Shown here: positions 34,840 through 43,678 of the stretch, piece after piece
How the letters are laid out: each line of letters opens with the position of its first letter
Position numbering within the stretch: the first letter of the stretch is position 1
DNA from: Sphingomonas sp. FARSPH
GTDB lineage: Bacteria > Pseudomonadota > Alphaproteobacteria > Sphingomonadales > Sphingomonadaceae
Direction of reading: 5' to 3'
Length of the DNA: 64,000 bases
NCBI RefSeq assembly: GCF_003355005.1
Contig: NZ_CP029985.1
Coordinates: forward strand, 2,998,501-3,062,500
The notes under the pieces: model-generated
Told to the model about the DNA's origin: nothing
Seen by the model: the letters and a program-made list of their open reading frames with translations, nothing else
The model's database searches: none
Made by a program: the position numbers and the translations under genes

Positions 34840-36132
34840 ATGACGACGACGGAGCGCTCGTTCGGAGCGTCGCTGCTTCCCCTGCTCGCTCTCGCCCTTG
34901 CGATGACGTTGGGCTTCACGATGATGGGGTCGTTCGGCACGGTGCAGGAGGGCGCTAAGGCCGAGCTTCATCTCAGCGACTATACGCTGAGCCTGATCCA
35001 GGGCGTCAGCGCCGCCCTGCCCCTCGCCCTCTTCTCCATCCCGATCGGCATCCTAGTCGATCGGCGCAACCGCATCGTGATCATGATCGCCCTCGTCGCC
35101 ACTTTCGTGGCGGGAACGCTGCTCACCGCGGTCGCACCAGGCGTATGGACGCTGTTCGTCGGCCGCATGCTGACTGGCATAGGCACCACGGGGGCGCTGA
35201 CCGCCGCCCTGTCGCTGTGCGCCGACCTTTGCGCGCCCACCCAGCGCGGACGGGCGCTGCTCGTCGTGAATCTCGGCAAGTCGCTGGGCCAGGCGATGGC
35301 CTTCGGTCTTACCGGTGCCTTGTTCGGCCTATCCGTGCACAAGGCCGCGCCGGACTGGCTCTCCTATGGCGCACCGTGGCGCAGCGCGCATCTGGCGCTG
35401 GCAGTGATCGGCGTCGTCGTGGCACTGCCGCTGTTCCTGATGCGGGAACCACCACGGCACGAGGTCGCTGCCAGCACGCATGCTCCATTTCGTATCGTCG
35501 TTGCCGAACTCTGGGCACGACGTGCCTTTCTGCTGCCGCTGTTCCTGGGTCAGGTCAGCGTCGTGATGGCGGATGCGGCGGCGGGGATCTGGGCGGCGCC
35601 GGTGCTGTCGCGCCGCTTCCAGCTGCAGCCCGACCAGTTCGCTGCCTGGATGGGGCCACTGATCTTTGCGGCGGGCGTCATGGGCGCGATCGTCGGCGGC
35701 GTCTCCGCCGACTGGGGGCAACGGCGGGCCCGGCCCGGTGGCCTCCTGCTGGGCGCCGTCGCGGCCGCGGCCGTGGGCATACCCGCCGCGCTCTTCCCCG
35801 TGGCACCTTCGGTGCCGCTGTTCGCCATGGCGCTTGGGATGCTGATGCTCTGCGGATCGATCACGGGGGTCGTGACGTCCGTTGCGCTGACCGTGCTCAT
35901 TCCCAATGAGTTGCGTGGCCTCTGCATTGGCGCCTTCATCGCCATCGCCGGTCTCATCGGCTTCGGCCTGGCGCCGATAATGGTCGCCGCGGCCAGCGGC
36001 CTGTTCGGCGGCGAACGGCACCTCGATCAGGGGCTGGCGACCGTCGGCATCATCACCAGCGCCATGTCGCTGCTCGCCTTCGTGCTGGCGATGCGGCGGG
36101 CACCTCGTTCCGCCACCGCACAGCCTATCTGA
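34840..36132 (+). CDS. MFS transporter
   Basis: 430 residues from ATG 34840, with 12 hydrophobic segments. The loop between helices 2 and 3 reads GILVDRRNR (the G-x-x-x-D-R-x-x-R motif A). Family placement within the MFS is not clear. Sits 94 bases after the oxidase gene and would move the substrate or product across the inner membrane, completing an uptake route with the TonB receptor. Confidence 0.88.
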   Translation: MTTTERSFGASLLPLLALALAMTLGFTMMGSFGTVQEGAKAELHLSDYTLSLIQGVSAALPLALFSIPIGILVDRRNRIVIMIALVATFVAGTLLTAVAPGVWTLFVGRMLTGIGTTGALTAALSLCADLCAPTQRGRALLVVNLGKSLGQAMAFGLTGALFGLSVHKAAPDWLSYGAPWRSAHLALAVIGVVVALPLFLMREPPRHEVAASTHAPFRIVVAELWARRAFLLPLFLGQVSVVMADAAAGIWAAPVLSRRFQLQPDQFAAWMGPLIFAAGVMGAIVGGVSADWGQRRARPGGLLLGAVAAAAVGIPAALFPVAPSVPLFAMALGMLMLCGSITGVVTSVALTVLIPNELRGLCIGAFIAIAGLIGFGLAPIMVAAASGLFGGERHLDQGLATVGIITSAMSLLAFVLAMRRAPRSATAQPI

Positions 36133-36145
36133 AAGCTCTTGCCGA

Positions 36146-36160
36146 AGCTATCTGATAGCT
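36146..36160. promoter_or_regulatory. Palindrome upstream of the araC-like gene
   Basis: AGCTATC-T-GATAGCT, perfect 7-bp arms, 46 bases before the ATG at 36206. The related word CTATCTGA occurs just before it (36124-36131). Possible operator or short terminator-like stem; no T-run follows. Confidence 0.4.
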
Positions 36161-36205
36161 ATAGGCTACAGCCAATCTGACGAGAGCAGGACGCGAGAGG
36201 TGACG

Positions 36206-36952
36206 ATGAAGACGCGGATCGAGGTGTCCTCGGAGATGGAGGCGTTTCTGGGCGCGGGACCGATGCCCGCCGGCGACCGCCTGCGGGATGCGGTCGTCTT
36301 CGGCTTCCGACTGTCCGACGCCACCTTCGCCTATAGTCCGGGGCCGGTCGCGGACGATGATGCCGCGGACTTCGACATCGTCTTCATCGTCACGGTCGAA
36401 GGCTGCCTCCGGGTGTTCGGCGGCAGCCCTGACGAGGAAGCGATGTGGCATCTGCCCAGCGACATGCGGGCGATCGCTCTGGCGATCCTCGAAAGCCGGT
36501 CGGACTGCACCGCCAGCAACACTCTGCGGATGGCCAAGAGCATCGAGCTTCTCTGCGTGGCGTTCGAGAAGTTCTCGGACCAAAGCCTCATCCCTGCCGA
36601 TGGCGCCGGCGACCTCTCCGCGACCGAGGCGCAGCGCATCGCCGCCGCCCGCCGTCTGATCGACGAGCGCTGGAACGAGAAACTCACGCTCGATTCCATC
36701 GCCCGCTCCTGCGGCATCAACAGGGTCAAATTGACCCGCGGATTCCGGAGCATGTTCGACATGAGCGTTGCCGATGCGATCGTGGAACGGCGGCTGGGCG
36801 GCGCACGCGAGCTGCTGCTGGTCACCGACCTGCCGGTGTCGTCGATCGGCTACCGGTGCGGGTATCTCAACAACGCCAGCTTCAGCCGTGCCTTCTCGCG
36901 CCGCTTTGGCCAGACGCCGTCTCACTTCCGGACCGGGCGCCTCGCGGCATGA
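36206..36952 (+). CDS. AraC family transcriptional regulator
   Basis: 248 residues. The C-terminal 100 residues form the double helix-turn-helix of AraC: LTLDSIARSCGINRVKLTRG then FRSMFDMS, and LPVSSIGYRCGYLNNASFSR followed by AFSRRFGQTPSHFR. The N-terminal part has no recognised cupin. Start ATG 36206 has GAGAGG five bases upstream. Overlaps the GntR-type gene (ATGA at 36949), so two regulators are made from one message. Likely controls the receptor-oxidase-MFS operon or the divergent-end SDR/esterase genes. Confidence 0.85.
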   Translation: MKTRIEVSSEMEAFLGAGPMPAGDRLRDAVVFGFRLSDATFAYSPGPVADDDAADFDIVFIVTVEGCLRVFGGSPDEEAMWHLPSDMRAIALAILESRSDCTASNTLRMAKSIELLCVAFEKFSDQSLIPADGAGDLSATEAQRIAAARRLIDERWNEKLTLDSIARSCGINRVKLTRGFRSMFDMSVADAIVERRLGGARELLLVTDLPVSSIGYRCGYLNNASFSRAFSRRFGQTPSHFRTGRLAA

Positions 36953-37656
36953 CCGCCGCCGTCGCCGGATCGCTCGTCGACCAGGCTGTCCGGCGCGTCC
37001 GCCAGCACATTCGCGAGCGCGATCTGAAAGTCGGCGATACCCTGCCCGGCGAGGGGCAGTTCGCCGCCGACCTGGGCGTCAGCCGCGCCGTCATGCGCGA
37101 GGCGTTCGGTGCGCTGGCCGCGCTGCGGCTGATCGACGTCGGCAACGGCCGCAAGGCCCGCGTCGGCGCGATCGACGGATCGGTGATGGCGGCGTCGATC
37201 GATCATGCGGTCGCGACGGCGCAGATCACGACGGCGGAAGTCTGGGACGTTCGCCGGTCCCTGGAGCTGCGCACCGTCGCCCTCGCGGCCGCCAACCGCA
37301 CTGACGCGGACGCGGTCGAGATCACCAAGCACGCCCGCGAGATGACGGCCAGCGATGGCGACGTGGATCGGCTGATTGGCCATGACATCGCCTTCCATCA
37401 GGCGATCGCCCGCGCCGGCGGCAATGCGCTGTTCCATCAGATCGTGCGCTCCTTCGAGCAGCTGATGCGGATCGCCGTCCCGACGGCCTGGGATACGCGG
37501 TCGACATCGGCCGAAAGGGACGCCGTGTTCGTTATCCACTGTCGGATCGCGGAAGCCGTCGCGGACAGGGATGCCGCTTCGGCCGAAACGCTGATGGATG
37601 CCCATTTCGCCAAGTCGATCAGCGACGTCTTCGAGAGGAACGACAGGAGCCGCTGA
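36949..37656 (+). CDS. GntR family regulator, FadR/FCD type
   Basis: 235 residues. N-terminal winged helix (RQHIRERDLKVGDTLPGEGQ, then FAADLGVSRAVMREAFGALA) and a C-terminal all-helical FCD domain with the metal/ligand residues pattern (VWDVRRSLELRTVALAA, IGHDIAFHQAIARAGGNALF, AVADRDAASAETLMDAH). FCD regulators often sense carboxylic acids and bind short palindromes; the twin ACCTnTCnGAnAGGT sites at 31045-31093 are candidates. Coupled to the araC-like gene by ATGA. Confidence 0.87.
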   Translation: MTAAVAGSLVDQAVRRVRQHIRERDLKVGDTLPGEGQFAADLGVSRAVMREAFGALAALRLIDVGNGRKARVGAIDGSVMAASIDHAVATAQITTAEVWDVRRSLELRTVALAAANRTDADAVEITKHAREMTASDGDVDRLIGHDIAFHQAIARAGGNALFHQIVRSFEQLMRIAVPTAWDTRSTSAERDAVFVIHCRIAEAVADRDAASAETLMDAHFAKSISDVFERNDRSR

Positions 37657-37695
37657 ACGGCGCGCGCCGTATCCCGGAAGGATAGCCGGGCGCCA

Positions 37696-38457
37696 TTACC
37701 AGCAGGTATATCCGCCGTCCGCCAAAACGATGCTGCCGGTCATGAGGCTGGCCGCGTCCGACGCGAGGAAGTGGACGATCGACGCAACCTCCTCGGGCGT
37801 CCCGAGACGGCCTTGGGGCGTGGAGTCGATCCAGCGCCGGTACATCTCCCCGTTCTTGTCGGCGAAGGCGTTGAGCGGCGTGGCGATATAGGTCGGCGCC
37901 ACGGCGTTGACCCGGACGCCGCGCGAGGCCCATTCCGCGGCGAGGCTCCTGGTCAGCTGATGAACCGCGGCCTTGCTGGCATTGTAGTAGCTCTGGGGCT
38001 GCGGCCGGTTGACGATGAAGCCCGACATCGAACCGACATTGACGATGCTTCCCCGTCCCGCCGCCAGCATGTGCCGGCCGAAGGATCGCGCGCACCAGAA
38101 GGTGCCGTTGAGGTTGACGTCCAGGACGTTGCGCCAATGCTCGTCTGCCACGTCCTCCGCCGGGGTGTCACTGCGCGCGATGCCGGCGTTGTTGACCAGA
38201 ATGTCGAACGCTCTGGCGCTGTCGGCGACTTCGGTCACACGCGCACTGTCCGTGACATCGAGAGCAACGCCGTCCACCTGATGGCCCTTCGCCCCGAGCG
38301 AAGCCAGCGCCGCCGCGATCGCGTCCGCATCGCGGTCGGCGATTGTCACGCGGGCCCCGGCTTCCGCAAGAGCGTCGGCGCAGCAATAGCCAATTCCCTG
38401 CGCGCCGCCGGTGACGAAGGCAGTGCGCCCGTCGAGGCGCAGGCGGTCGAGATACAT
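37696..38457 (-). CDS. SDR family oxidoreductase
   Basis: 253 residues from ATG 38457. Classical SDR: TGGAQGIGYCCADAL, DILVNNAGIARSD, NVGSMSGFIVNRPQPQSYYN with catalytic Ser and Tyr, Y-Y-N-A-S-K giving Y-x-x-x-K, and a C-terminal LADGGYTCW. Convergent with the gntR-type gene and 14 bases downstream of the esterase gene, so esterase and SDR form one unit. May oxidise the alcohol released by the esterase; inference from context. Confidence 0.87.
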   Translation of the reverse strand: MYLDRLRLDGRTAFVTGGAQGIGYCCADALAEAGARVTIADRDADAIAAALASLGAKGHQVDGVALDVTDSARVTEVADSARAFDILVNNAGIARSDTPAEDVADEHWRNVLDVNLNGTFWCARSFGRHMLAAGRGSIVNVGSMSGFIVNRPQPQSYYNASKAAVHQLTRSLAAEWASRGVRVNAVAPTYIATPLNAFADKNGEMYRRWIDSTPQGRLGTPEEVASIVHFLASDAASLMTGSIVLADGGYTCW

Positions 38458-38471
38458 CGAAAGCTCCGGGT

Positions 38472-39962
38472 TCAGGGCAGGAAGTCGGCCGCAGGCATGC
38501 GCGGCTCGTGGATCGCCTCTCCGGAGGCAAGCCGGTAGACGGTCCTTGTCTGCCGATCGAACGGGGCCCAGGGCAGCGAGCCGTCCCGAGCGAACTGCAC
38601 CCAGATGGCATGGACGCGGTCGGCGAGTTCCTGAGGAGGCGCGGTCCCGCACAGCCCCTCTCCCCCGGTACATGTCGCAAGGCTGTCGAACACGAAGGGC
38701 AGCTCCATGCCGTGGGACGCGCCGAGTCCGCCCTCATAGCGCGGGGAGCGCCAGTCGAACTCATAGACATGGGTCCGTCCCCGATGCTCCTCCGCAAAAC
38801 GGCGCGCGGGCCAGCGGAAGACGAGGTCGCTCAATGCCTCCATCAACACCTGGCCCGCCTTCTTGCCGGGCGAACGATAGGCTTTCAGGACCGCGCGGGC
38901 GCGCGGCTGGGACTTGCGAAGGACGATCCAGGCGAGAATGCCGTTGAGCTTGTCGCGGATACCGCTCGGCACGAAATACAGGTTCATCTCGTCGGCGTTG
39001 CTTCCGATCAGAAGATCGACCTCGGCACCCGCACCGCGACGCAACGCTTCCAGCGGCTCGACCGGCAGGACGTCGTCGCCATGTACGGGTATGAACCGGC
39101 TGATGCCGAATACCGGCTCGCGCCCGTCCGTCCCCCGAAGGTCCAGCCGGGTGGTGGGCAGCGAAACCGTGTCCACGGCGTCGAGCAGCCTGTCCCCGGG
39201 CGGCACGGCGGCGAACCCCGCCCGATCCGGGGTCACGTCCAACAGCTTGGCGAGCTTGCGCACGAGGCGCTCGGCGACGCCGATGTCGCGGGTCATCGCG
39301 CCGTGGCCGCTCTGAACGATCGCCCGCCGAAAAAGGCCGATGGCAAGAGGCGAGGCGATAAGATCCGCGATCGCCATCGCCCCGGCGCTCTCGCCGAACA
39401 CGGTGACGTTGGCCGGATCGCCGCCGAACTTGGCGATCTCGTCCTGCACCCAGCGCAACGCCGCGATCATGTCGCGAAGGCCGAGGTTCGTCGGCACGCC
39501 GGGAATGGGCAGGAAGCCATCGACGCCTAGGCGATAGTTGATCGCGACATAGACGATGCCGTCGCGCGCGAAGGTCCGTCCATCTTGCACGGACGCGTCC
39601 TTGCTGCCGACCACGAAGCCGCCGCCGTGGATGAAGACCATGACCGGCAGGCCGGCACCGCCGTCCGCAGGGCGAAGCACGTCCAGGGTGAGATATTCGT
39701 CGCCCGCTCTCCAGCCGTGGCCGATCAGTGGCGCGGCATCGAGGCCCGGCAGCTTGCGTGTCCGTTGCGGTGCGTTCGGCCCTTCCTCCGTCGCCGCACG
39801 GACGTCGTACCACGGCGCCGGGGGCTGCGGCGGCTGGAAACGCCTCTCCCCCATCGGTGCGGCCGCATAGGGAATACCGCGATAGGTTTCCACCGCGCCT
39901 TCGATGCGTCCGTGCACTTTGCCGGCTTTGAGGTCGATGGTTTCAGTTAGCGAACGTTTCAT
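38472..39962 (-). CDS. Carboxylesterase/lipase family protein
   Basis: 496 residues from ATG 39962. Alpha/beta hydrolase of the type B carboxylesterase (p-nitrobenzyl esterase) family: YRGIPYAAAPMGERRFQPP, oxyanion HGGGFVVGS, nucleophile elbow FGESAGAMA, catalytic Glu near SNADEMN, catalytic His in GASHGMELPFVF. No signal peptide in the chosen form, so cytoplasmic, though the longer ORF to 40172 is open. Together with the SDR, oxidase and transporters it suggests use of an ester of a hydroxyacid. Confidence 0.88.
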   Translation of the reverse strand: MKRSLTETIDLKAGKVHGRIEGAVETYRGIPYAAAPMGERRFQPPQPPAPWYDVRAATEEGPNAPQRTRKLPGLDAAPLIGHGWRAGDEYLTLDVLRPADGGAGLPVMVFIHGGGFVVGSKDASVQDGRTFARDGIVYVAINYRLGVDGFLPIPGVPTNLGLRDMIAALRWVQDEIAKFGGDPANVTVFGESAGAMAIADLIASPLAIGLFRRAIVQSGHGAMTRDIGVAERLVRKLAKLLDVTPDRAGFAAVPPGDRLLDAVDTVSLPTTRLDLRGTDGREPVFGISRFIPVHGDDVLPVEPLEALRRGAGAEVDLLIGSNADEMNLYFVPSGIRDKLNGILAWIVLRKSQPRARAVLKAYRSPGKKAGQVLMEALSDLVFRWPARRFAEEHRGRTHVYEFDWRSPRYEGGLGASHGMELPFVFDSLATCTGGEGLCGTAPPQELADRVHAIWVQFARDGSLPWAPFDRQTRTVYRLASGEAIHEPRMPAADFLP

Positions 39963-41067
39963 ACCCGGATGATGATCTGGATCTAAGGATGACAGAAGCA
40001 ATTTAGATATGCTTGGCGGAATGTTGCTGATGCAGAGCGTGTATCGAAGCAACATCGCTGCGAGTGATCCAGTGCCGCCAGGCATTGTAATTGGAAGGGT
40101 GATGGCGCCTCGACCCACGCGGACGTTTGTTGACGAACCGGCGCCGCGGCCGCAGCCGCCCTCCGCGGGCATCAGACCATCCAGGCATCAATGGTTCGTA
40201 ACGATAGCGAACCGCTTGTCGTCCAAGCCTGCTTTTAACCAGACGAATGCGCTCGATGCCGCGTCCGGCGGGGCCGCCCCAAGCCAAGTGTGAGGCCAGT
40301 CCAGTCGCCGATGGCGTTCTCCTTGTGCGTCGCAAAGGACCCAATGTCGGTAGTTCGAGCGCCTTTGAGCGCGATCTGAAACCGGCCATTCGTTAGTCGT
40401 TCCCAAGCTTGTTGATCGACAACATCATACAAGCGGGCGATCGGCAAATTAGGTTATGGTCATCCGGGTGGTTGCAGTGTCATCTCCAAACGCTAATCTC
40501 TCAGAATGAGCGATAGCGAACCAAACAGCACATCTCTTACGATCGCAATTCAACTTCATCTCAAGGAAGCAGCTCGGCTCAGGAAGCTCGATCCGACCGA
40601 CAAGCGTATAAAGAAAATCATGTTGAAAGTCTCAGACTTGGCCGTAGCTCGGATGAATCTGAAGGTTGCTTGACCCGGCCATGGGCCTTGGACTGGAAGG
40701 GGTACAGGCCGAACCTACTGCCGTGATGCTGGAGCAATACGGGCGGCCGAAAATCTCTGCGATCACGAAAATTCCGACTATGCTCATTCTACTGCTTGGA
40801 CCCAGAAGCAGACGTATCGAGCTCCTCTGCCGGTACCCGGCTACGGTCATTCGTTAATCGTGCAAGTGGCGGACCCCGCACGCATGTCTCCAGGAGAACC
40901 AGCGGCTGAGATCGAAGCGGACGCGCCCGTCGTTTGACATTCTTCGTAGGTGTATAGCCCGATGCCGCCCGGCAAATTGGGTTCGGCCATTCCGACCCAT
41001 GACATCTGTCACTACGCGGCCCACATCGCATGCCGCATGAAACGAACCTCATCGACGAGGTTGAACG
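39963..41067. other. Long intergenic region, lower GC
   Basis: About 1.1 kb. Apart from one possible 55-residue ORF (40506-40673) I see no gene. Several words recall the dispersed repeat (CGGCCATTCGTTAG near 40381, TACGGTCATTCGTTAATCG near 40845). No tRNA or clear hairpin found. Confidence 0.5.
40506..40673 (+). CDS. Possible small basic protein, 55 residues
   Basis: ATG 40506 opens MSDSEPNSTSLTIAIQLHLK, then EAARLRKLDPTDKRIKKIML and a tail ending RMNLKVA. Amphipathic and Lys-rich with natural-looking composition, unlike the flanking noncoding DNA. No clear ribosome binding site and lower GC than neighbours. Could be a foreign small gene or chance. Confidence 0.3.
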   Translation: MSDSEPNSTSLTIAIQLHLKEAARLRKLDPTDKRIKKIMLKVSDLAVARMNLKVA

Positions 41068-42018
41068 ATGCTACTGACCGCCTTCGCACTTGCAGCTGCT
41101 CTGCCGCACACTGCGGCTGCCGCCCCTACAACGACAGCGCTGGTAGCTGTCGCCCCGCAACACATTCGCGACGGCGGCATGGTCGGCGATCTCTATCGGC
41201 CCGCGCGCGCCGGCCGAGCCCCAGCGATCCTGCTCCTCGGCGGATCGGAGGGCGGCCTTGGCAACGCCGCCGCTGTGCAGGCCGCGGCGCTGGCGGCCCA
41301 TGGCTATATCGTTTTCCAGCTTTCATATTTCGGCAGCCCCGGCCAGCCTGTCGCCCTGAAGTCCATTGAACTCGAAACCTTCACGCGCGCGCTCGACTGG
41401 TTGAAGGCGCAGCCAGGGGTAGCGGGCGATCGCATCGGCATCGTCGGTACGTCCAAAGGCGCCGAGGCAGCGTTGCTCGTTGCCTCGCGCCGAACCGATC
41501 TCAAGATCGCGGTACTCGGCGTGCCCTCCAGCGTCGTCTGGCCGGGGATCGACCGGGAAGGACTGGTCACAGAAAGCTCATGGACCGCGGGTGGCAAGGC
41601 GGTGCCGTTCACGCCTTACGGGTGGACGGGGGAATGGCACGGCATCCATGCCTTGTACGCCGACGCGCTGGCCGATCCGGCCAAAGCCGCGGCGGGCGCC
41701 ATCCCGGCCGAGCGTGCGCAGGCCGCCATCGTGATGGTCTGTGGCGAAGCGGACGGGCTGTGGCCGTCCTGCCCAATGGCGCGCGCCGTCGAGACGCGGT
41801 TGAAGGCCGCCGGGTATAGGCATCCCGTCATGGTGCTTGCCTATCCCGACGCAGGCCATGCCGCCTTCGGCCCTCCCCCCGACCCTGCATCGCAGGCCGC
41901 TGGCATGGCGGCTCCGCTCGGCGGGAGTGCGGCCGGCAACCGCGCCGCTCGGGTCGACGGCTGGCCGAGAGTCCTGGCCGCGCTCGATGCCGCGCTGACG
42001 CCGGGGACTGATCGATGA
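41068..42018 (+). CDS. Alpha/beta hydrolase, BAAT C-terminal/acyl-CoA thioesterase-like, exported
   Basis: 316 residues. Signal peptide (1-18, ALPHTAAAAP). Hydrolase core: ILLLGGSEGGLG after the first strand, nucleophile elbow GIVGTSKGAE, catalytic Asp in VCGEADGLWPSC, and His in YPDAGHAAFG. This is the fold of bile acid-CoA:amino acid N-acyltransferase C-terminal domain and dienelactone-like hydrolases. First gene of a five-gene unit in which every junction overlaps, so its substrate may be what the ABC exporter handles or the kinase senses. Start ATG 41068. Confidence 0.8.
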   Translation: MLLTAFALAAALPHTAAAAPTTTALVAVAPQHIRDGGMVGDLYRPARAGRAPAILLLGGSEGGLGNAAAVQAAALAAHGYIVFQLSYFGSPGQPVALKSIELETFTRALDWLKAQPGVAGDRIGIVGTSKGAEAALLVASRRTDLKIAVLGVPSSVVWPGIDREGLVTESSWTAGGKAVPFTPYGWTGEWHGIHALYADALADPAKAAAGAIPAERAQAAIVMVCGEADGLWPSCPMARAVETRLKAAGYRHPVMVLAYPDAGHAAFGPPPDPASQAAGMAAPLGGSAAGNRAARVDGWPRVLAALDAALTPGTDR

Positions 42019-42926
42019 GCGGCGATCTGTCCGATGTCGCGCGGTTGACGGGCGTGTCCAAACAACTCGGCGGACGCAATGTCCTTGCCGACCTGGATCT
42101 CGCCGTTCGCGCCGATGAAGTCACCGCACTGCTTGGCCCGAACGGCGCGGGCAAGACGACCTCCGTGTCGCTGCTGACCGGACGCATCGCGCCGGATGCG
42201 GGAACGGCGGAGCTTTTCGGGCTCGACCCGCGCCGGCCCGCCGCACGACGCCGCCTAGGCGTTATGCTGCAAAGCGCCGGCCTGCCGGACGTGCTGACGG
42301 TCGCCGAGCTGTTGACGCTGCAGTCGGGCTATTACCCTGACCCGCGGCCGCTGGACGAGACGCTGGCGCTTGCAGGGCTCGCCGATCTCGCCGGCCGCCG
42401 CTGCGCAGCCCTGTCGGGCGGTCAGGCACGACGCGTTCACTATGCGCTGGCTATCTGCGGCCGCCCCGACCTCCTTGTCCTTGACGAACCTACCGCCGCC
42501 ATGGATCGCGCATCCGCCCGCATGCTGTGGAGCACCGTGCGCGGCCTCGCCAATATTGGAACGGCTGTACTGCTGACCAGCCACGATCTGGCGGAGGCCG
42601 ACGCGCTTGCCGATCGGATCGTGGTGATGGACACCGGGCGGATCGTCGCAGACGACACGCCCGCCGCCCTGCGCGCACGCGCCGGAGGATCAGTGATCCG
42701 CTGCCGCAGCCGCCTGACCCCGGACCGCGCCGCGTCGGCACCCGCGGTCAGGGATGCCGGCATGGACGGAGCGGACCTGCGCATCGTCACCTCGGATGCC
42801 GCCGCCACGGTGCGCGCGCTCCTCGATACCGATGCCGCGCTCGCCGATCTGCGCGTCGCCGATGCGACGCTGGAGGATGCGATCGCCGCCCTGCTTGTCG
42901 CCCAGCCGGAAAGGATCGCCGCATGA
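42015..42926 (+). CDS. ABC transporter ATP-binding protein
   Basis: 303 residues. Walker A GPNGAGKTT near residue 38, signature LSGGQARRVHYALA, Walker B LLVLDEPTAAMD, switch His in LLTSHDLAEAD. The C-terminal extension after residue 220 is the DrrA-type regulatory tail. Pairs with the permease encoded next; together a DrrAB/NatAB-type exporter. ATG overlaps the hydrolase stop (ATGA). Confidence 0.93.
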   Translation: MSGDLSDVARLTGVSKQLGGRNVLADLDLAVRADEVTALLGPNGAGKTTSVSLLTGRIAPDAGTAELFGLDPRRPAARRRLGVMLQSAGLPDVLTVAELLTLQSGYYPDPRPLDETLALAGLADLAGRRCAALSGGQARRVHYALAICGRPDLLVLDEPTAAMDRASARMLWSTVRGLANIGTAVLLTSHDLAEADALADRIVVMDTGRIVADDTPAALRARAGGSVIRCRSRLTPDRAASAPAVRDAGMDGADLRIVTSDAAATVRALLDTDAALADLRVADATLEDAIAALLVAQPERIAA

Positions 42927-43678
42927 CCGCGCTCGTCGCACCCCCGACCGGCGTGTGGCTGCGCGAAGCGGTCGCCGAACTCAAGCGCACGTCGCGACTG
43001 CCGCAGTTTCTCGTGCCGACCGTGCTGACCCCCGCCGCTTTCTACGGACTGTTTACGCTGGCGGTGGCCAAGTCCCCCTCCCCCGAATATGCGCTCGGGA
43101 CGCTGGCGGGCTATGGCGTGTTCGCGGCAACGGGTCCGGCGCTGTTCGGCTTCGGCGCGGGCGTCGCCATGGAGCGCGAACAGGGCCTGATCGAATTGAA
43201 GCGCGTCTCGCCGATGCCGGCTGGCGCCTATGTTGCGGCGAAGCTGGTCGCTGCCGTCGCCACCACTGCGCTGGCGCTGGTGCTGATCGATGCACTGGCG
43301 ATCGTCGCGGGCGTGCGCTTGTCCGCGGCAACCTGGATCGCGCTGACGCTCCTGCATCTCGGCTCGGCAATCCCGTTCGCGCTGATCGGGTTCGGCATGG
43401 GCATGCGCATGAGCGGAAAGGGTGCGGTGGCGATGGCCAATGCCCTGTTCCTCGGCGGATCGGTGCTTGGCGGCCTGTGGATTCCGACCCTCATGCTGCC
43501 CGGCTGGATGCGGACGCTGGGGCAGGTCACACCCTCCTACCATCTCGGTCAGCTCGCGCGCGGGATCGTCGGCGTCGACACGCTCGGTTCACCCTTCGCG
43601 CATGCAATGGCGGTCGCTGCGATGACCGCCGCGGGAGTTGCATGGGCCTGGTCCGGGTGGCGGCGGAGCCCGGCTTGA
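42923..43678 (+). CDS. ABC transporter permease (ABC-2 type)
   Basis: 251 residues with six hydrophobic segments. ABC-2 features: EREQGLIELKRVSPMPAGAYV (the coupling helix region E-R-E-x-G), and LWIPTLMLPGWMRTLGQVTP, then YHLGQLARGIV near the end. Starts in an ATGA overlap with the ATPase gene. Substrate unknown. Confidence 0.9.
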   Translation: MTALVAPPTGVWLREAVAELKRTSRLPQFLVPTVLTPAAFYGLFTLAVAKSPSPEYALGTLAGYGVFAATGPALFGFGAGVAMEREQGLIELKRVSPMPAGAYVAAKLVAAVATTALALVLIDALAIVAGVRLSAATWIALTLLHLGSAIPFALIGFGMGMRMSGKGAVAMANALFLGGSVLGGLWIPTLMLPGWMRTLGQVTPSYHLGQLARGIVGVDTLGSPFAHAMAVAAMTAAGVAWAWSGWRRSPA

